Below, in pieces: positions 7,313 to 15,609 of a stretch of DNA of 48,339 nt. The position numbers and the translations under genes were made by a program. Numbering within the stretch: position 1 is the first letter of the stretch; the number at the start of each line of letters is the position of its first letter. The notes beneath the pieces were generated by a model, which was not told the origin of the DNA, ran no database searches, and saw only the letters and a list, made by a program, of their open reading frames with translations. Source of the stretch: Chloroflexota bacterium (lineage in GTDB: Bacteria > Chloroflexota > Dormibacteria > Dormibacterales > Dormibacteraceae); contig VBEF01000032.1 in the NCBI GenBank assembly GCA_005881275.1, positions 1 through 48,339 on the forward strand, read 5' to 3'.

Positions 7313-8036
7313 TCCAGGCCGCGTCTCCGTACTTGGACGCGACCAGCCGCGACGCCGACTCGAGCTCCACAGATGTGAGCGTGCTCTCGTTGGCTCCGAA
7401 CTCGCGTGCGAAAAACGAATGGAGATGCGCGTCGACCTCGTCACACGAAAGCTTCGTGAACCACGAGAGTGGCGAAACGGATTTCTCGGCACTGCGCACG
7501 CCGCGGGCAGCCATTCGTTCGCGGCCGATCCTGATGAGTCGGGGCACAAGGTCGACTTCCATCGAGTGGGCGATCGTCGTGTGATGAAGCACGTGCCGCC
7601 GCCGCCGCGCCTGCGCCGCCCCGCCGATCTTTCCGCGCGGCGAGACGATGTCGTTGATCTCGCGATATGCCGCGGGCACCCCTATTTCGTTGAACGCACG
7701 CACCGCCCAGTCGTCGAGCAGCGCGTATGACTTCCGGAAGCTGACGCCCGCGACCATGGACTCCGGTAGGTAGAGCGAGTAGGTGATCGTGCGGTCGGGC
7801 TCGCACAGCATCGTGCCACCGCCGCTCATGCGTCGCGTGATGATGAATCCAAGCTCCTCCGCCGTCGCGAGGTCGACCTCGTTCGCCACGGACTGATGCG
7901 AACCGATCACGAGCGCGGGCTCGATCCACTTCCAAAGACGCATGGTCGGTGGACGGCGCCCGCCGATCACCTCCTCGAGCAATACCTCGTCCAGCGCCAT
8001 GTGCATGTGTGCACGATGTGGCGCCGGAGCGATCAC
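7296..8036 (-). CDS. Lipoate--protein ligase A-like (biotin/lipoate A/B ligase family)
   Basis: 246 residues from a GTG at 8036. The N-terminal MALDEVLLEE, LVIGSHQSVANEVD, RRMSGGGTML, the probable lysine loop KIGGAAQARRRRHVLHHTTI and SMEVDLVPRLIRI line up with LplA/LipM family enzymes, which attach lipoate or octanoate to lipoyl domains through an acyl-adenylate. The position after the SGGG motif usually carries His (AVYH) but here reads MLCE, so specificity may differ. A lipoyl-dependent system such as glycine cleavage would be a natural partner for the glycine-forming pathway at 38-45 kb, but no such gene is in the window. Divergent from the peptidase-like gene by 44 bp. Confidence 0.78.
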   Translation of the reverse strand: MIAPAPHRAHMHMALDEVLLEEVIGGRRPPTMRLWKWIEPALVIGSHQSVANEVDLATAEELGFIITRRMSGGGTMLCEPDRTITYSLYLPESMVAGVSFRKSYALLDDWAVRAFNEIGVPAAYREINDIVSPRGKIGGAAQARRRRHVLHHTTIAHSMEVDLVPRLIRIGRERMAARGVRSAEKSVSPLSWFTKLSCDEVDAHLHSFFAREFGANESTLTSVELESASRLVASKYGDAAWINRLP

Positions 8037-8080
8037 ATCCCATCGCGTTTAACGGCGCGCCAGGTGCCGTAAAGCAGGTC

Positions 8081-8818
8081 ATGGGGATGGCTGTCCAACC
8101 CATCCGGATCGTGCCCCTGCGATCCGAGGCTCTGGCGCCGGTCGCGAAGCCGCGGCTGACCTACCGCGGTGGACCCCTGCTCGCCTCGGCAGAGGTCTTC
8201 CTCTTCTTTTGGGGCGACGCCTGGCAGCAGCCGTCTCAGTCCGGGCTGGTCCAGCAGCTGAACGAGTTCTTCGAGTTCGTCCTCGTGAGCCCGCTGATCG
8301 ACCAGCTGTCCGAGTACAGCGTGCCGGACTTCGCAATCACGCACGGCTCGCGCACGGGCGCGATCGTCCTCACCACAGCCCCGCCGCCCAACCTGAAGGA
8401 CGCCGATATCCAGCAGTTCGTCAGGGAAGAGATCGCCTCGGACCCCGCCGTGACCCAGCCTGCTCCAAACTCCCTCTACTTCCTGTTCCTGCCGCCGGGC
8501 GTGACCGTCGAGCTGGATGGCGGGTCGTCGTGTATGAACTTCTGCGGCTACCACAGCGCCATCGATGACAAGGTCTTCTACGCGGTGATGCCGTTTCCAG
8601 AATGCGACGGCTGCACGGGAGGGCTGGCGGTCCTCGACGCGCTGACATCGACGAGCTCCCACGAGCTCTGCGAGGCGATCACCGACCCTGTGCCGGGCCA
8701 GGGCTACTACGACGATCAGAACGGCGAGATCGGCGACATCTGCGCGTGGCAGACCAAAAGGCTCGGCCAGTACCTGGTTCAGCTCGAGTGGTCGAACGCG
8801 CATGGCACGTGCATTTGA
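8081..8818 (+). CDS. Uncharacterised putative zinc peptidase-like protein with HELCE motif
   Basis: 245 residues taking the ATG at 8081 (a second ATG at 8087 is equally possible). No close family is certain. It contains SSHELCEAITDP (H194-E195-x-x-E198) followed by GYYDDQNGEIGDIC. This HExxE...TDP...NGEIGD pattern occurs in secreted proteins related to the plant EXORDIUM/PHI-1 group and in putative metallopeptidases. Cys pairs (C151/C155, C175/C178, C197, C221, C244) suggest disulfides or metal binding and an extracytoplasmic setting, but no signal peptide is visible. It overlaps the phospholipase C-like gene by 10 nt, so the two products are probably made together. Confidence 0.65.
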   Translation: MGMAVQPIRIVPLRSEALAPVAKPRLTYRGGPLLASAEVFLFFWGDAWQQPSQSGLVQQLNEFFEFVLVSPLIDQLSEYSVPDFAITHGSRTGAIVLTTAPPPNLKDADIQQFVREEIASDPAVTQPAPNSLYFLFLPPGVTVELDGGSSCMNFCGYHSAIDDKVFYAVMPFPECDGCTGGLAVLDALTSTSSHELCEAITDPVPGQGYYDDQNGEIGDICAWQTKRLGQYLVQLEWSNAHGTCI

Positions 8819-9795
8819 AAGCCAGGCCGGGCCCGATCCAGCACGTCGTGATCATCGTCAAGGAGAACCACGGCTACGACAACTATTTCGGCATGTTTCC
8901 GGGCGGCAACGGCGTCGCCCTGCCGGCAAGCCCAAACCCGCCGCCGCAGGATCCCGACCACCGCCACGCGGCGTGGCTCACGCGAGACACGACCGCGCCA
9001 CGCGTCGCATTTCCGCAGAGCGACATCCCGCACTACTGGGGCTACGCGAAGCAGTTCACGCTTTGTGACAACTACTTCACGGACGTGGCCGGGCCGTCGA
9101 CGCCCAACCACCTGATGTTGATCATGGCGGACTCAAAAATCGTCGACAACCCGTCGATCAGCTACCGCAAGCATCCAGGACCGCCGCTGTACGACCAGCC
9201 GTCGCTGCCATCGCAGCTGGACGCGGCTCGCTTGTCCTGGGCCAACTACAACGGATACGCGTTCGATTTCATCAAGCACACGGCGGGCAAGAAGCGCCCG
9301 TGGCAGCAGTTCGCCACCGACGCGGCCGCCGGCCACCTGCCTGCGGTCTCGTGGCTCTACGCCGACGAGGTGAAGAGCGAGCATCCCGCGGACACCGCAC
9401 CGCAGCGCGCCGCGGGCGCCGGCGACGTCAGCAAGGGCAGCCAGTGGACGGTGAGCCAGGTCCAGGCTGTCGTCTCTGCAGGTCTATGGGCGAATGTCGC
9501 GATCTTCATCACGTGGGACGACTGGGGCGGCTGGTGGGACCACGTCACCCCGCCCAAGGTGGAGAAGTGGACTGACGGGACGCAGTTTCGCTACGGCGGA
9601 CGGGTGGGGTGTCTTGTCCTCAGTCCCTACGCGCGCGCCGGATATGTCTCGAAGACACTGCACTCGCACGCGAGCCTGGTCAAGTTCTGCGAGAACAATT
9701 TCGGCCTGCCGTCACTCAACGCACGCACCAAAGCCTCAGACGGGATGGAGGACTGCTTTGATTTCAGGCAGAACCCTCTTCCTCCTCCTCAGTAA
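8809..9795 (+). CDS. Phosphoesterase family protein (phospholipase C / acid phosphatase type)
   Basis: 328 residues from a GTG at 8809 (a TTG at 8815 is an alternative). The core opens with QHVVIIVKENHGYDNYFGMFPG, the ENRSFDHYFG motif of the PF04185 phosphoesterase family that carries metal ligands. Other family parts are NYFTDVAGPSTPNHLMLI, PAVSWLYAD, IFITWDDWGGWWDHVTPP and a late HSHASLVKFCENNFGLP. Members hydrolyse phospholipids or phosphomonoesters and are normally exported by the Tat pathway. Here no leader is present in either start choice, and the catalytic fold begins at residue 10, so export is unexplained. Translationally coupled to the upstream HELCE protein. Confidence 0.85.
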   Translation: MHLKARPGPIQHVVIIVKENHGYDNYFGMFPGGNGVALPASPNPPPQDPDHRHAAWLTRDTTAPRVAFPQSDIPHYWGYAKQFTLCDNYFTDVAGPSTPNHLMLIMADSKIVDNPSISYRKHPGPPLYDQPSLPSQLDAARLSWANYNGYAFDFIKHTAGKKRPWQQFATDAAAGHLPAVSWLYADEVKSEHPADTAPQRAAGAGDVSKGSQWTVSQVQAVVSAGLWANVAIFITWDDWGGWWDHVTPPKVEKWTDGTQFRYGGRVGCLVLSPYARAGYVSKTLHSHASLVKFCENNFGLPSLNARTKASDGMEDCFDFRQNPLPPPQ

Positions 9796-10310
9796 CGAAG
9801 ATCGTCGAGCGACTTCCAGCCGTAGGAGACCTCCTCCAGCTGAGCGGAGCCGATCGAGATCGGCTGGGATCGGACGTAGACGCCGCCGAGCCGCTCGTAG
9901 AAACCGCGTGCCGAGCCGTTGTCGCGCAGGACCCACACGATCATGTCCGCCAGTCTCATCTCTCGCAGGCCGCTCACCACCGCCTGCACAAGCCTCCGAC
10001 CGTGACCGTGGCCTTGGGCCTCTTCCAGCACGTAGATCGCATACAGCTCACCGGCGTAACCGCTCTCGCCCGCCCGCTCTCGTCCGCCGGAGGCAAATCC
10101 CACGACCCCTTCGGCGTGCTCGGCTACATACACACGCGCCTGGTTGTCCTGGAGAGACCGCCGCCACCGCTCCTCGTAGTGCGACTGGCTTAGCGAGGCC
10201 AGGAACTCGTCGGGCAGCAATCCGCGGTAGGCGGACCTCCAGGTGGCGACATGCACCCGCGCGATTGCCGTCGCGTCATCGAGCTGAGCCGATCTGACCA
10301 GGCTGACCAT
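9789..10310 (-). CDS. GNAT family N-acetyltransferase
   Basis: 173 residues from the ATG at 10310; the frame is open further upstream, but that extension would cross the divergent promoter region and the next gene. Core features: VSLVRSAQLDDATAIARVHVATWRSAYRGLLP at the N terminus (a RimI/PhnO-like start), then YAIYVLEEAQGHGHGRRLVQAVV holding the acetyl-CoA pyrophosphate loop (Q/R-x-x-G-x-G/A), and a C-terminal NGSARGFYERLGG. It probably acetylates an amine on a small molecule or protein; the substrate is unknown. Its 3' end overlaps the convergent phosphoesterase gene by 7 nt. Confidence 0.85.
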   Translation of the reverse strand: MVSLVRSAQLDDATAIARVHVATWRSAYRGLLPDEFLASLSQSHYEERWRRSLQDNQARVYVAEHAEGVVGFASGGRERAGESGYAGELYAIYVLEEAQGHGHGRRLVQAVVSGLREMRLADMIVWVLRDNGSARGFYERLGGVYVRSQPISIGSAQLEEVSYGWKSLDDLRY

Positions 10311-10365
10311 CAGTTCAGAATCTAGCGTGAAAGCGCAAGAGCAGGGATAAGCTGTTTCGGCGGGC

Positions 10366-11667
10366 ATGGAAGCGGCGGATTTTGACGCCGGGTTCGATTC
10401 ATCCTCTTCACGGGGCCGGGCCAGACGAGCTCTGGCTTCGATCGCGGCGTCTCTGGTCGCAATCACAGCGGTCGGTGTCGTTTTTCTCCATCCGATCCTC
10501 CCGTCATTCGGCGGCTCGGCGATCACAAGCAGGGCGGACTATCGCGTGGCGGCCGTCGACTTCATCGATCGAAGCACGGGCTGGGTCGTTGCACTTGTCG
10601 AGTCAGGCGACTACGCGGTCATGCACACGAGTGATGGCGGCCTGAGCTGGATGCGACAGCTTTCTCTGCCCAGCGGCGGGCACGCGCATTACTTGAAGTT
10701 CTTCGACCGCTCAGTTGGGTTGTTCGGTCTGGTCGGCACGCGACCCCTCCTGCATCTGACGTCCGATGGCGGGCGAACCTGGTTGCCACTGCCGGCACAG
10801 AACGTGCCTGGGACGGTGCTGTCCTGGTCGTTCGTTGACTCCGACCACGGCTGGATGCTCGTCAACACCGGCCGCAGCACGTCGGCGGCCAGGCTCTACC
10901 GGACGGTGGACGGAGGCCACCTATGGACCGACCTCGGTTCGCCCGTCGATGCTCCAGATCAAACATTTCAGATCCACTTCTCCTACCTCACGACGGGCTG
11001 GCTGACGAGCTCGGGCGCAGGTGCGTACGCCTACAAGACAAATGACTTCGGCGCGACCTGGTCGCGTGTCGCGTTGCCCGGCCCGCCGGGTGGGTGGCCG
11101 CGCGCAGGAGAGTTCTTCGTCGCGGTGCACCCGACCTCTGGGCGCGGGGCCGTCGCCTCGGTTGTGTACTTTCCACCGCTAAGAGGGCGTACCGGCGTCG
11201 GAGCCACGGTCCGCTCTTTTCCCCCTCTGACGGTGCGCGCGTTCGACGGCGGACGCCTGCGCACGTTCACTTACTCGACCTTGATCGACCAGGTGGCCGG
11301 TGGGCCGTACGCGCAGGATCAGGCCCCCAATCAGACCCGCCTGCGTACCGTCGACAACGGCACAACATGGGCGCCCATCGAGCCTCCGTCGACGAGCGGT
11401 GCGATCGGCTACTTCGATGCTTCCAATTGGTGGTGGATCGGCGCCGGATTGAGATCGACGAGTCGAGACGGCGGCGTGACGTGGAGCGGGCCATCCGGCG
11501 TCGGTGTCACCGGGCCGACGCCGGGTTCGCTTCAGGTCCTGGACCGCGACCACGCATGGTTCGCCGGTTCGGTCGGAGCGAAGCCTGTGCTCGTGAGCAC
11601 GAACGACGGTGCGCTGCACTGGCGGACGGTTACCATGCCGCCGATCGAGGAATTGCCTACGCCCTGA
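10366..11667 (+). CDS. Membrane-anchored Asp-box beta-propeller protein (Ycf48/sialidase-like repeats)
   Basis: 433 residues. A short cytoplasmic N terminus is followed by one membrane helix (about 25-45) and a large outer domain. Seven Asp-box motifs (S/T-x-D-x-G-x-x-W) are visible near residues 88, 132, 180, 225, 328, 366 and 411 (for example TSDGGLSW, TSDGGRTW, TNDFGATW, SRDGGVTW), indicating a seven-bladed propeller. The wider gap between repeats 4 and 5 (about 100 residues) holds an insertion. No catalytic sialidase residues (FRIP arginine, Asp/Tyr-Glu) are recognisable, so a binding or scaffold role is more likely. Divergent from the GNAT gene by 55 bp. Function unknown. Confidence 0.75.
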   Translation: MEAADFDAGFDSSSSRGRARRALASIAASLVAITAVGVVFLHPILPSFGGSAITSRADYRVAAVDFIDRSTGWVVALVESGDYAVMHTSDGGLSWMRQLSLPSGGHAHYLKFFDRSVGLFGLVGTRPLLHLTSDGGRTWLPLPAQNVPGTVLSWSFVDSDHGWMLVNTGRSTSAARLYRTVDGGHLWTDLGSPVDAPDQTFQIHFSYLTTGWLTSSGAGAYAYKTNDFGATWSRVALPGPPGGWPRAGEFFVAVHPTSGRGAVASVVYFPPLRGRTGVGATVRSFPPLTVRAFDGGRLRTFTYSTLIDQVAGGPYAQDQAPNQTRLRTVDNGTTWAPIEPPSTSGAIGYFDASNWWWIGAGLRSTSRDGGVTWSGPSGVGVTGPTPGSLQVLDRDHAWFAGSVGAKPVLVSTNDGALHWRTVTMPPIEELPTP

Positions 11668-12148
11668 CGTAGGCGATCACGGCTCGGGCTTCGGCCACGA
11701 TCTCGCTGCGGCCTTGCTCGACGGTGGCCTCACAGAAGGCCAGGCGGCGCGTGCGGTGGCGCACGGTCGCGCGCGCGACGAGGCGGCCTGGCTTGGCCGG
11801 GCGCAAGAAATCGATCTTCAAATCTGCGGTCACGGTCGTCTCACCTTCTTCAGCGACTGTGAATGCGACTGATGCGAGGGCCTCGTCGGCCAGCGTGGCG
11901 ATGGCGCCTCCGTGGACGATCGGGCCACGCGAGGTTGGAAACCCATGCGATTCGGCCGTCATCGTGCCTTCGAGCACAAGCTTGCCGTAGTCGACCTCGA
12001 CGAGCCGCGTCCCGATGTTGGCCACCATTCCCGACGTCGACCACTCCTTGTAGAGCTCGGGCAGGGCCCTGACTCCGTAGTGCTCCTCCCCATTTATGGG
12101 GAGGTGCCTGGCGAAGCCAGACGGAGGCGCCGGGTCGGAGGGGCTCAT
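11657..12148 (-). CDS. PaaI-type hotdog thioesterase with repeat-encoded N terminus
   Basis: 163 residues. The C-terminal 125 carry the hotdog fold of PaaI/YbgC-like acyl-CoA thioesterases: GTRLVEVDYGKLVLEG, then PIVHGGAIATLADEALASVAF with the HGG catalytic loop, and a closing beta-sheet (TADLKIDFLRPAKPGRLVARA). The ATG at 12148 overlaps the upstream stop codon as ATGA, which supports it. From that start, residues about 8-22 are encoded by the dispersed hairpin repeat at 12083-12127, giving a segment unrelated to the enzyme family. No ATG, GTG or TTG lies between the repeat and the conserved domain until the Met-Val around residue 41. It probably hydrolyses a small or aromatic acyl-CoA. Confidence 0.85.
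   Translation of the reverse strand: MSPSDPAPPSGFARHLPINGEEHYGVRALPELYKEWSTSGMVANIGTRLVEVDYGKLVLEGTMTAESHGFPTSRGPIVHGGAIATLADEALASVAFTVAEEGETTVTADLKIDFLRPAKPGRLVARATVRHRTRRLAFCEATVEQGRSEIVAEARAVIAYVRA
12083..12127. repeat. Dispersed two-hairpin repeat, copy 2 (inside a coding region)
   Basis: Second copy of the element at 2015-2060: CCTCCCC and GGGGAGG around ATTTAT, then GCCTGGC and GCCAGAC around GAA, then GGAGG. The change of the loop base C to T and the partly compensating stem changes show two diverged copies of one family. It falls within the 5' end of the thioesterase gene on the opposite strand and is read through in frame without a stop codon. Confidence 0.75.
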
Positions 12149-13122
12149 CTCTCCAGGCCCCGATGAAGTTCGATGACAGGGGTCACGGGCCGGTAGCCCA
12201 TCTCCTCGTTGATGCGGAGGATGGGCGGGTTGTCAACGTCGTTGGTGGTGCGCACGCGGGTCGTGCCCGCTTCGATCGCCTGGCCGATGGACTCGTACTT
12301 CAGCGCGCGGCCGATACCGCGGCCGCGCACCGCGCGTGCCGTGCCCGTGTACGCGGTCGAAGGCACGCCGCGCACAACCGGGTATTCGAGGACGGATGTT
12401 CCAACGATGGCGTCGCCCTCCCGGGCGATCCAGTACCTGTGCTCGCTGATGCTCGGATTTTCGAACCAGAAGCGCGTCCACTCATCCAGGGTCAACACGC
12501 GCCAGGGCACGCTGGTCGGGATGTCCTTCTCGGACTCGATGGACATGTCGTACAGCTTCTTGTACTTCGCCGGATCGGTGTCCTCGTTCAGCGTGTGCAG
12601 CGCGACACGCTGCTCCTTCATTCGGCGCCTGCATTCCTCGCGAGCGACGAGAATCTTGTCTCGATTCGCGACCAGGTCGAGCTCGGAGATCCGCGCACGG
12701 CGGTCCTCGCGATAGCCGATGCGCTGAAGGGCCGCGACATCCTGCTCGAAGTCCGCGCGGATCCGGGCCACCGCGGTCGCCGCGCCCTCCGCCCGCAGCC
12801 AGTCCTCCCCAATCTCGACCAGCTGCGCGAAGCGAGCTTGCGACCAGAGGTCGCTGCGGAGCAACGGTCGCACGACGCCAAATCTCTTCTCGTCCTCAGG
12901 CCACAGCTCGTGGGTCGCGCCGATGTACGCGATCGCGGCGCCGTCTTGCACAGCGATACGGCGCGTCGCCCGCTCCAGCTCCTCGGTCATCCGCCACCAA
13001 TGGCGGAGGGACACCGGATCTCGCGGCTCCGCGGGGTCCCGCAGTGACTCGAGGTCCGCCACCAGCGCGGCGTCCTCCAGCGTTGTGGGGCGAAGCTCGA
13101 GCCGAAAGGCGGTGCCGGGCAT
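12145..13122 (-). CDS. Tandem GNAT acetyltransferase (mycothiol synthase-like architecture)
   Basis: 325 residues with two acetyltransferase-like halves. The N-terminal half (about 5-150) starts LELRPTTLEDAALVADLES and has a degenerate cofactor loop. The C-terminal half (about 180-320) keeps the acetyl-CoA loop GTARAVRGRGIGRALKYESI and the late TTNDVDNPPILRINEEMGY, a pattern found in two-domain GNATs of actinobacteria, including MshD relatives and many of unknown role. A long charged helix (REECRRRMKEQRVALHTL) connects the halves. Its stop codon overlaps the thioesterase start (ATGA), so the two are coupled. Substrate unknown. Confidence 0.82.
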   Translation of the reverse strand: MPGTAFRLELRPTTLEDAALVADLESLRDPAEPRDPVSLRHWWRMTEELERATRRIAVQDGAAIAYIGATHELWPEDEKRFGVVRPLLRSDLWSQARFAQLVEIGEDWLRAEGAATAVARIRADFEQDVAALQRIGYREDRRARISELDLVANRDKILVAREECRRRMKEQRVALHTLNEDTDPAKYKKLYDMSIESEKDIPTSVPWRVLTLDEWTRFWFENPSISEHRYWIAREGDAIVGTSVLEYPVVRGVPSTAYTGTARAVRGRGIGRALKYESIGQAIEAGTTRVRTTNDVDNPPILRINEEMGYRPVTPVIELHRGLER

Positions 13123-13162
13123 GCGTTGACTAGAAGGTTAATCTCTGCGGCGGGACACTCTG

Positions 13163-14077
13163 GTGATTGCAAGGGGAATGGATCGACTCCAGGGGCGCCG
13201 CGCTCGGGCCACGCATCGCCTCGCGCTTTCGCCCTCATGCTGGGGCGTCAGCGAGGTCAAAGACTGGGGTCACCAGATCGATGCCGAGCGTGTCCTTTCC
13301 GAATGCGCGGCAGTCGGCGAGGGCGCGATCACCGCGGGCCCTCCCGGCTTCCTGCCCGACCGCAGCGACCACGCAAGGAAGCTGCTCCGGCGAAACCGCC
13401 TGCAGGTGGTGGCAGGCCAGGTGCAGGCCATCCTCCACCACCACGAAACGCGGGGACCGGAGCTTGCCCACATCGACGGCCACGCGCACTGGCTCGCAGC
13501 AATCGGCGGCGAGACTCTTGTGCTCTCCGCGATCCCGGAGCGTGAGGCGGGCTCGACCCGCCCGGACGAGCTCTCCAACGCGCAGTGGGCTCACCTGCTC
13601 CATCTGATCGGTTCGGTCGAGCACGTTTGCGCCCGGCACCGGCTCAAGCTCGCGGTCCAGCCGAGGTTCGGCAGCACGATCCAGGGGCCGGAGGAGATCG
13701 AGCGCCTGCTCGTCGGCTCTGAGGCGGGCGTTTGCCTCGACATCGCTCATCTCGTGATCGCGGGCGCAGACCCGATCGAGATTGTCGAGCTCACCGCAGG
13801 GCGCATCCAACACGTGCATCTCAATGACGTCGACCTCGACCTGGCCCGCGAGGTCCGGGAGCGCTCGCTCGAATACAGGGAGGCGGTGTCTCGCAGCCTG
13901 TACCGTCCGCTCGGCGAGGGTGGGGCGAAGGTGGCGAGGGTCACCGAGGCGCTTCGAAGGAGCGACTATCGAGGCTGGTACTCGCTCGAGCAGGACACGC
14001 GTCTCGCCACGACGGACGACCGTCCGCTCGGACAGATCAGTCGCTCGTTGGAGTTCGTGCTTCCCCTGCTGACCTAG
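13163..14077 (+). CDS. Sugar isomerase/dehydratase-like TIM barrel (IolE-related)
   Basis: 304 residues from a GTG at 13163; an ATG at 13178 is the alternative. The pattern SCWGVSEVKDWGHQIDAERVL, TAGPPGFLP, VCLDIAHLVIAGADP, HVHLNDVDLD and a final YSLEQDT follows inosose dehydratase IolE and other xylose isomerase-like barrels, enzymes of sugar or polyol catabolism. In typical IolE the fifth strand reads about HPHFGT-x-VE and supplies a metal-ligand Glu. Here it reads VQPRFGSTIQ, with His to Gln/Arg and Glu to Gln changes, so metal binding may be altered. The gene converges on the acyl-CoA synthetase gene with 4 bp between them. No other inositol genes are nearby. Confidence 0.7.
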   Translation: MIARGMDRLQGRRARATHRLALSPSCWGVSEVKDWGHQIDAERVLSECAAVGEGAITAGPPGFLPDRSDHARKLLRRNRLQVVAGQVQAILHHHETRGPELAHIDGHAHWLAAIGGETLVLSAIPEREAGSTRPDELSNAQWAHLLHLIGSVEHVCARHRLKLAVQPRFGSTIQGPEEIERLLVGSEAGVCLDIAHLVIAGADPIEIVELTAGRIQHVHLNDVDLDLAREVRERSLEYREAVSRSLYRPLGEGGAKVARVTEALRRSDYRGWYSLEQDTRLATTDDRPLGQISRSLEFVLPLLT

Positions 14078-14081
14078 CGCC

Positions 14082-15599
14082 TCAGAGCTTCCGCCCTGCG
14101 CCCGCCCAGTACGCCTCCCGCAGATTTCGTTTCAACAGCTTGCCCGCGGCGTCACGGGGAAGCTCATGCACAAAGTCGACCGACCGCGGCTTCTTGTAGC
14201 CGGCGAGACGCTCGCCGCAGAATGCTATGAGCTCGTCGCTCGTGACGCGCGCAGATGGTCGCAGCTGCACCACCGCCTTCACCGATTCGCCCCACTCCTC
14301 ATCCGGGATGCCGATCACCGCGGCGTCCATCACCGCAGGGTGCGCGTGAAGCACAGCCTCGACCTCCGCCGGATAGATGTTCACGCCACCCGAGATGATC
14401 ATGTCGATCCGGCGGTCGCAGATGTAGAAGTAGCCCTCGGCATCGCGATACGCCACGTCGCCGACCGAGAAAAAGCCGTCGCGCAGGCTGCGAGTCGTCG
14501 CATCCGGCCGGTTGTAATACTCGGCGACCCAGCTGCTGCGGACCATAAGCTCACCCGGTTCGCCCGTCGCGGCTTCTGTGCCGTCGTCGCTGAGGAGCAG
14601 AATCTCCTGCCCCGGCACCGCGGTTCCACAAGAGCCAGGCTTGCGCAGCTGATCCTCTGGACGGAGCACGGTGTTGATGCCCGTTTCGGTCGCGCCGTAG
14701 AACTCCCAAAGCACCTGGCCGAAGACCTTCTCCGCGCGCTCCTTCAACGCGAATGGACACGGCGCGGCTCCCAGGATGATCGCCCGCAGGAACGAAGTGT
14801 CTCGCGGATGTCGCTCCTGCGCGTCGACGAGCCGCTGCAGCAGCGTCGGTGCCATGAACGTCGTCGTGACGCGATGGCGCTCGATAAGATCCAACGCTGC
14901 GTCCGCCTCGAACTTCGGCTGGATCACCACGGTCGAGCCCAGTACCTGGTGGAGCGCAGAGAAGAACCCGACCGCGCTGTGGTAGCCGGGTCCGCACATC
15001 AGGTGGATGTCCGACTGGGCGAGCTCGAAAATCGAGATCACCTGCAGCACGTTGGCAATATCAACCCCGTTGGGCCGCCACGCGCCTTTTGGATTTCCGG
15101 TCGTGCCGGAGGTGTAGATCATGGACGCGCCGAGGCCACCACCGACTGCCTCGAACTCGTCGCTGGCCTGTCTCAGGAGCTGGTCGTAGACAAGCCAGCC
15201 CCCGGGAACGCTGTCACCGACGGCCACGAAACGGACGTCACCCTTGACGTCCGGTGAAGCCGCGGCCATGGCTTCGGCGTGGTCCGGCCCGGCGGCGGCG
15301 ACTCTGGCCCCAGAGTCGTTGAGCACGAAAGCGATCTCCTGCCCCCGAAGGCGGTAATTGACCGGCACTATCACCAACCCTGCCCGCCTCAGTCCGCTGG
15401 CGATCTCGGCCCCCGCAATCGAGTTGAAAGACATCCACGCGATACGGTCACCCTCGGCACAGCCGAGCGTGGTGAAGGCTCCGGCGACGCGGCTCGCTCG
15501 TTTGCTCAGCGCCGCAAAACTGAGAACCTCGCCGCCGCAGATCACGGCTGGCTTATCCGGCAGCGACTCGGCGTGGCTCGCCAGGAAGTCGAGCTCCAT
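14082..15599 (-). CDS. Acyl-CoA synthetase (AMP-forming, FadD-like)
   Basis: 505 residues, normal length. It activates a carboxylic acid to acyl-CoA via acyl-AMP. ATP-binding loop MIYTSGTTGNPKG (about 160-172), adenine motif EFYGATETG, GFFSVGDVAYRDAEGYFYICDR with the hinge region, GGVNIYPAEVEAVL, and the C-terminal catalytic Lys in PRDAAGKLLKRNL are all present. The substrate pocket sequence gives no clear chain-length preference. The start lies 10 bp after the lipoprotein gene stop on the same strand, so the two may share a message. It could act with the thioesterase nearby, but they are on separate transcripts. Confidence 0.9.
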   Translation of the reverse strand: MELDFLASHAESLPDKPAVICGGEVLSFAALSKRASRVAGAFTTLGCAEGDRIAWMSFNSIAGAEIASGLRRAGLVIVPVNYRLRGQEIAFVLNDSGARVAAAGPDHAEAMAAASPDVKGDVRFVAVGDSVPGGWLVYDQLLRQASDEFEAVGGGLGASMIYTSGTTGNPKGAWRPNGVDIANVLQVISIFELAQSDIHLMCGPGYHSAVGFFSALHQVLGSTVVIQPKFEADAALDLIERHRVTTTFMAPTLLQRLVDAQERHPRDTSFLRAIILGAAPCPFALKERAEKVFGQVLWEFYGATETGINTVLRPEDQLRKPGSCGTAVPGQEILLLSDDGTEAATGEPGELMVRSSWVAEYYNRPDATTRSLRDGFFSVGDVAYRDAEGYFYICDRRIDMIISGGVNIYPAEVEAVLHAHPAVMDAAVIGIPDEEWGESVKAVVQLRPSARVTSDELIAFCGERLAGYKKPRSVDFVHELPRDAAGKLLKRNLREAYWAGAGRKL

Positions 15600-15609
15600 G
15601 GCTGTGATG

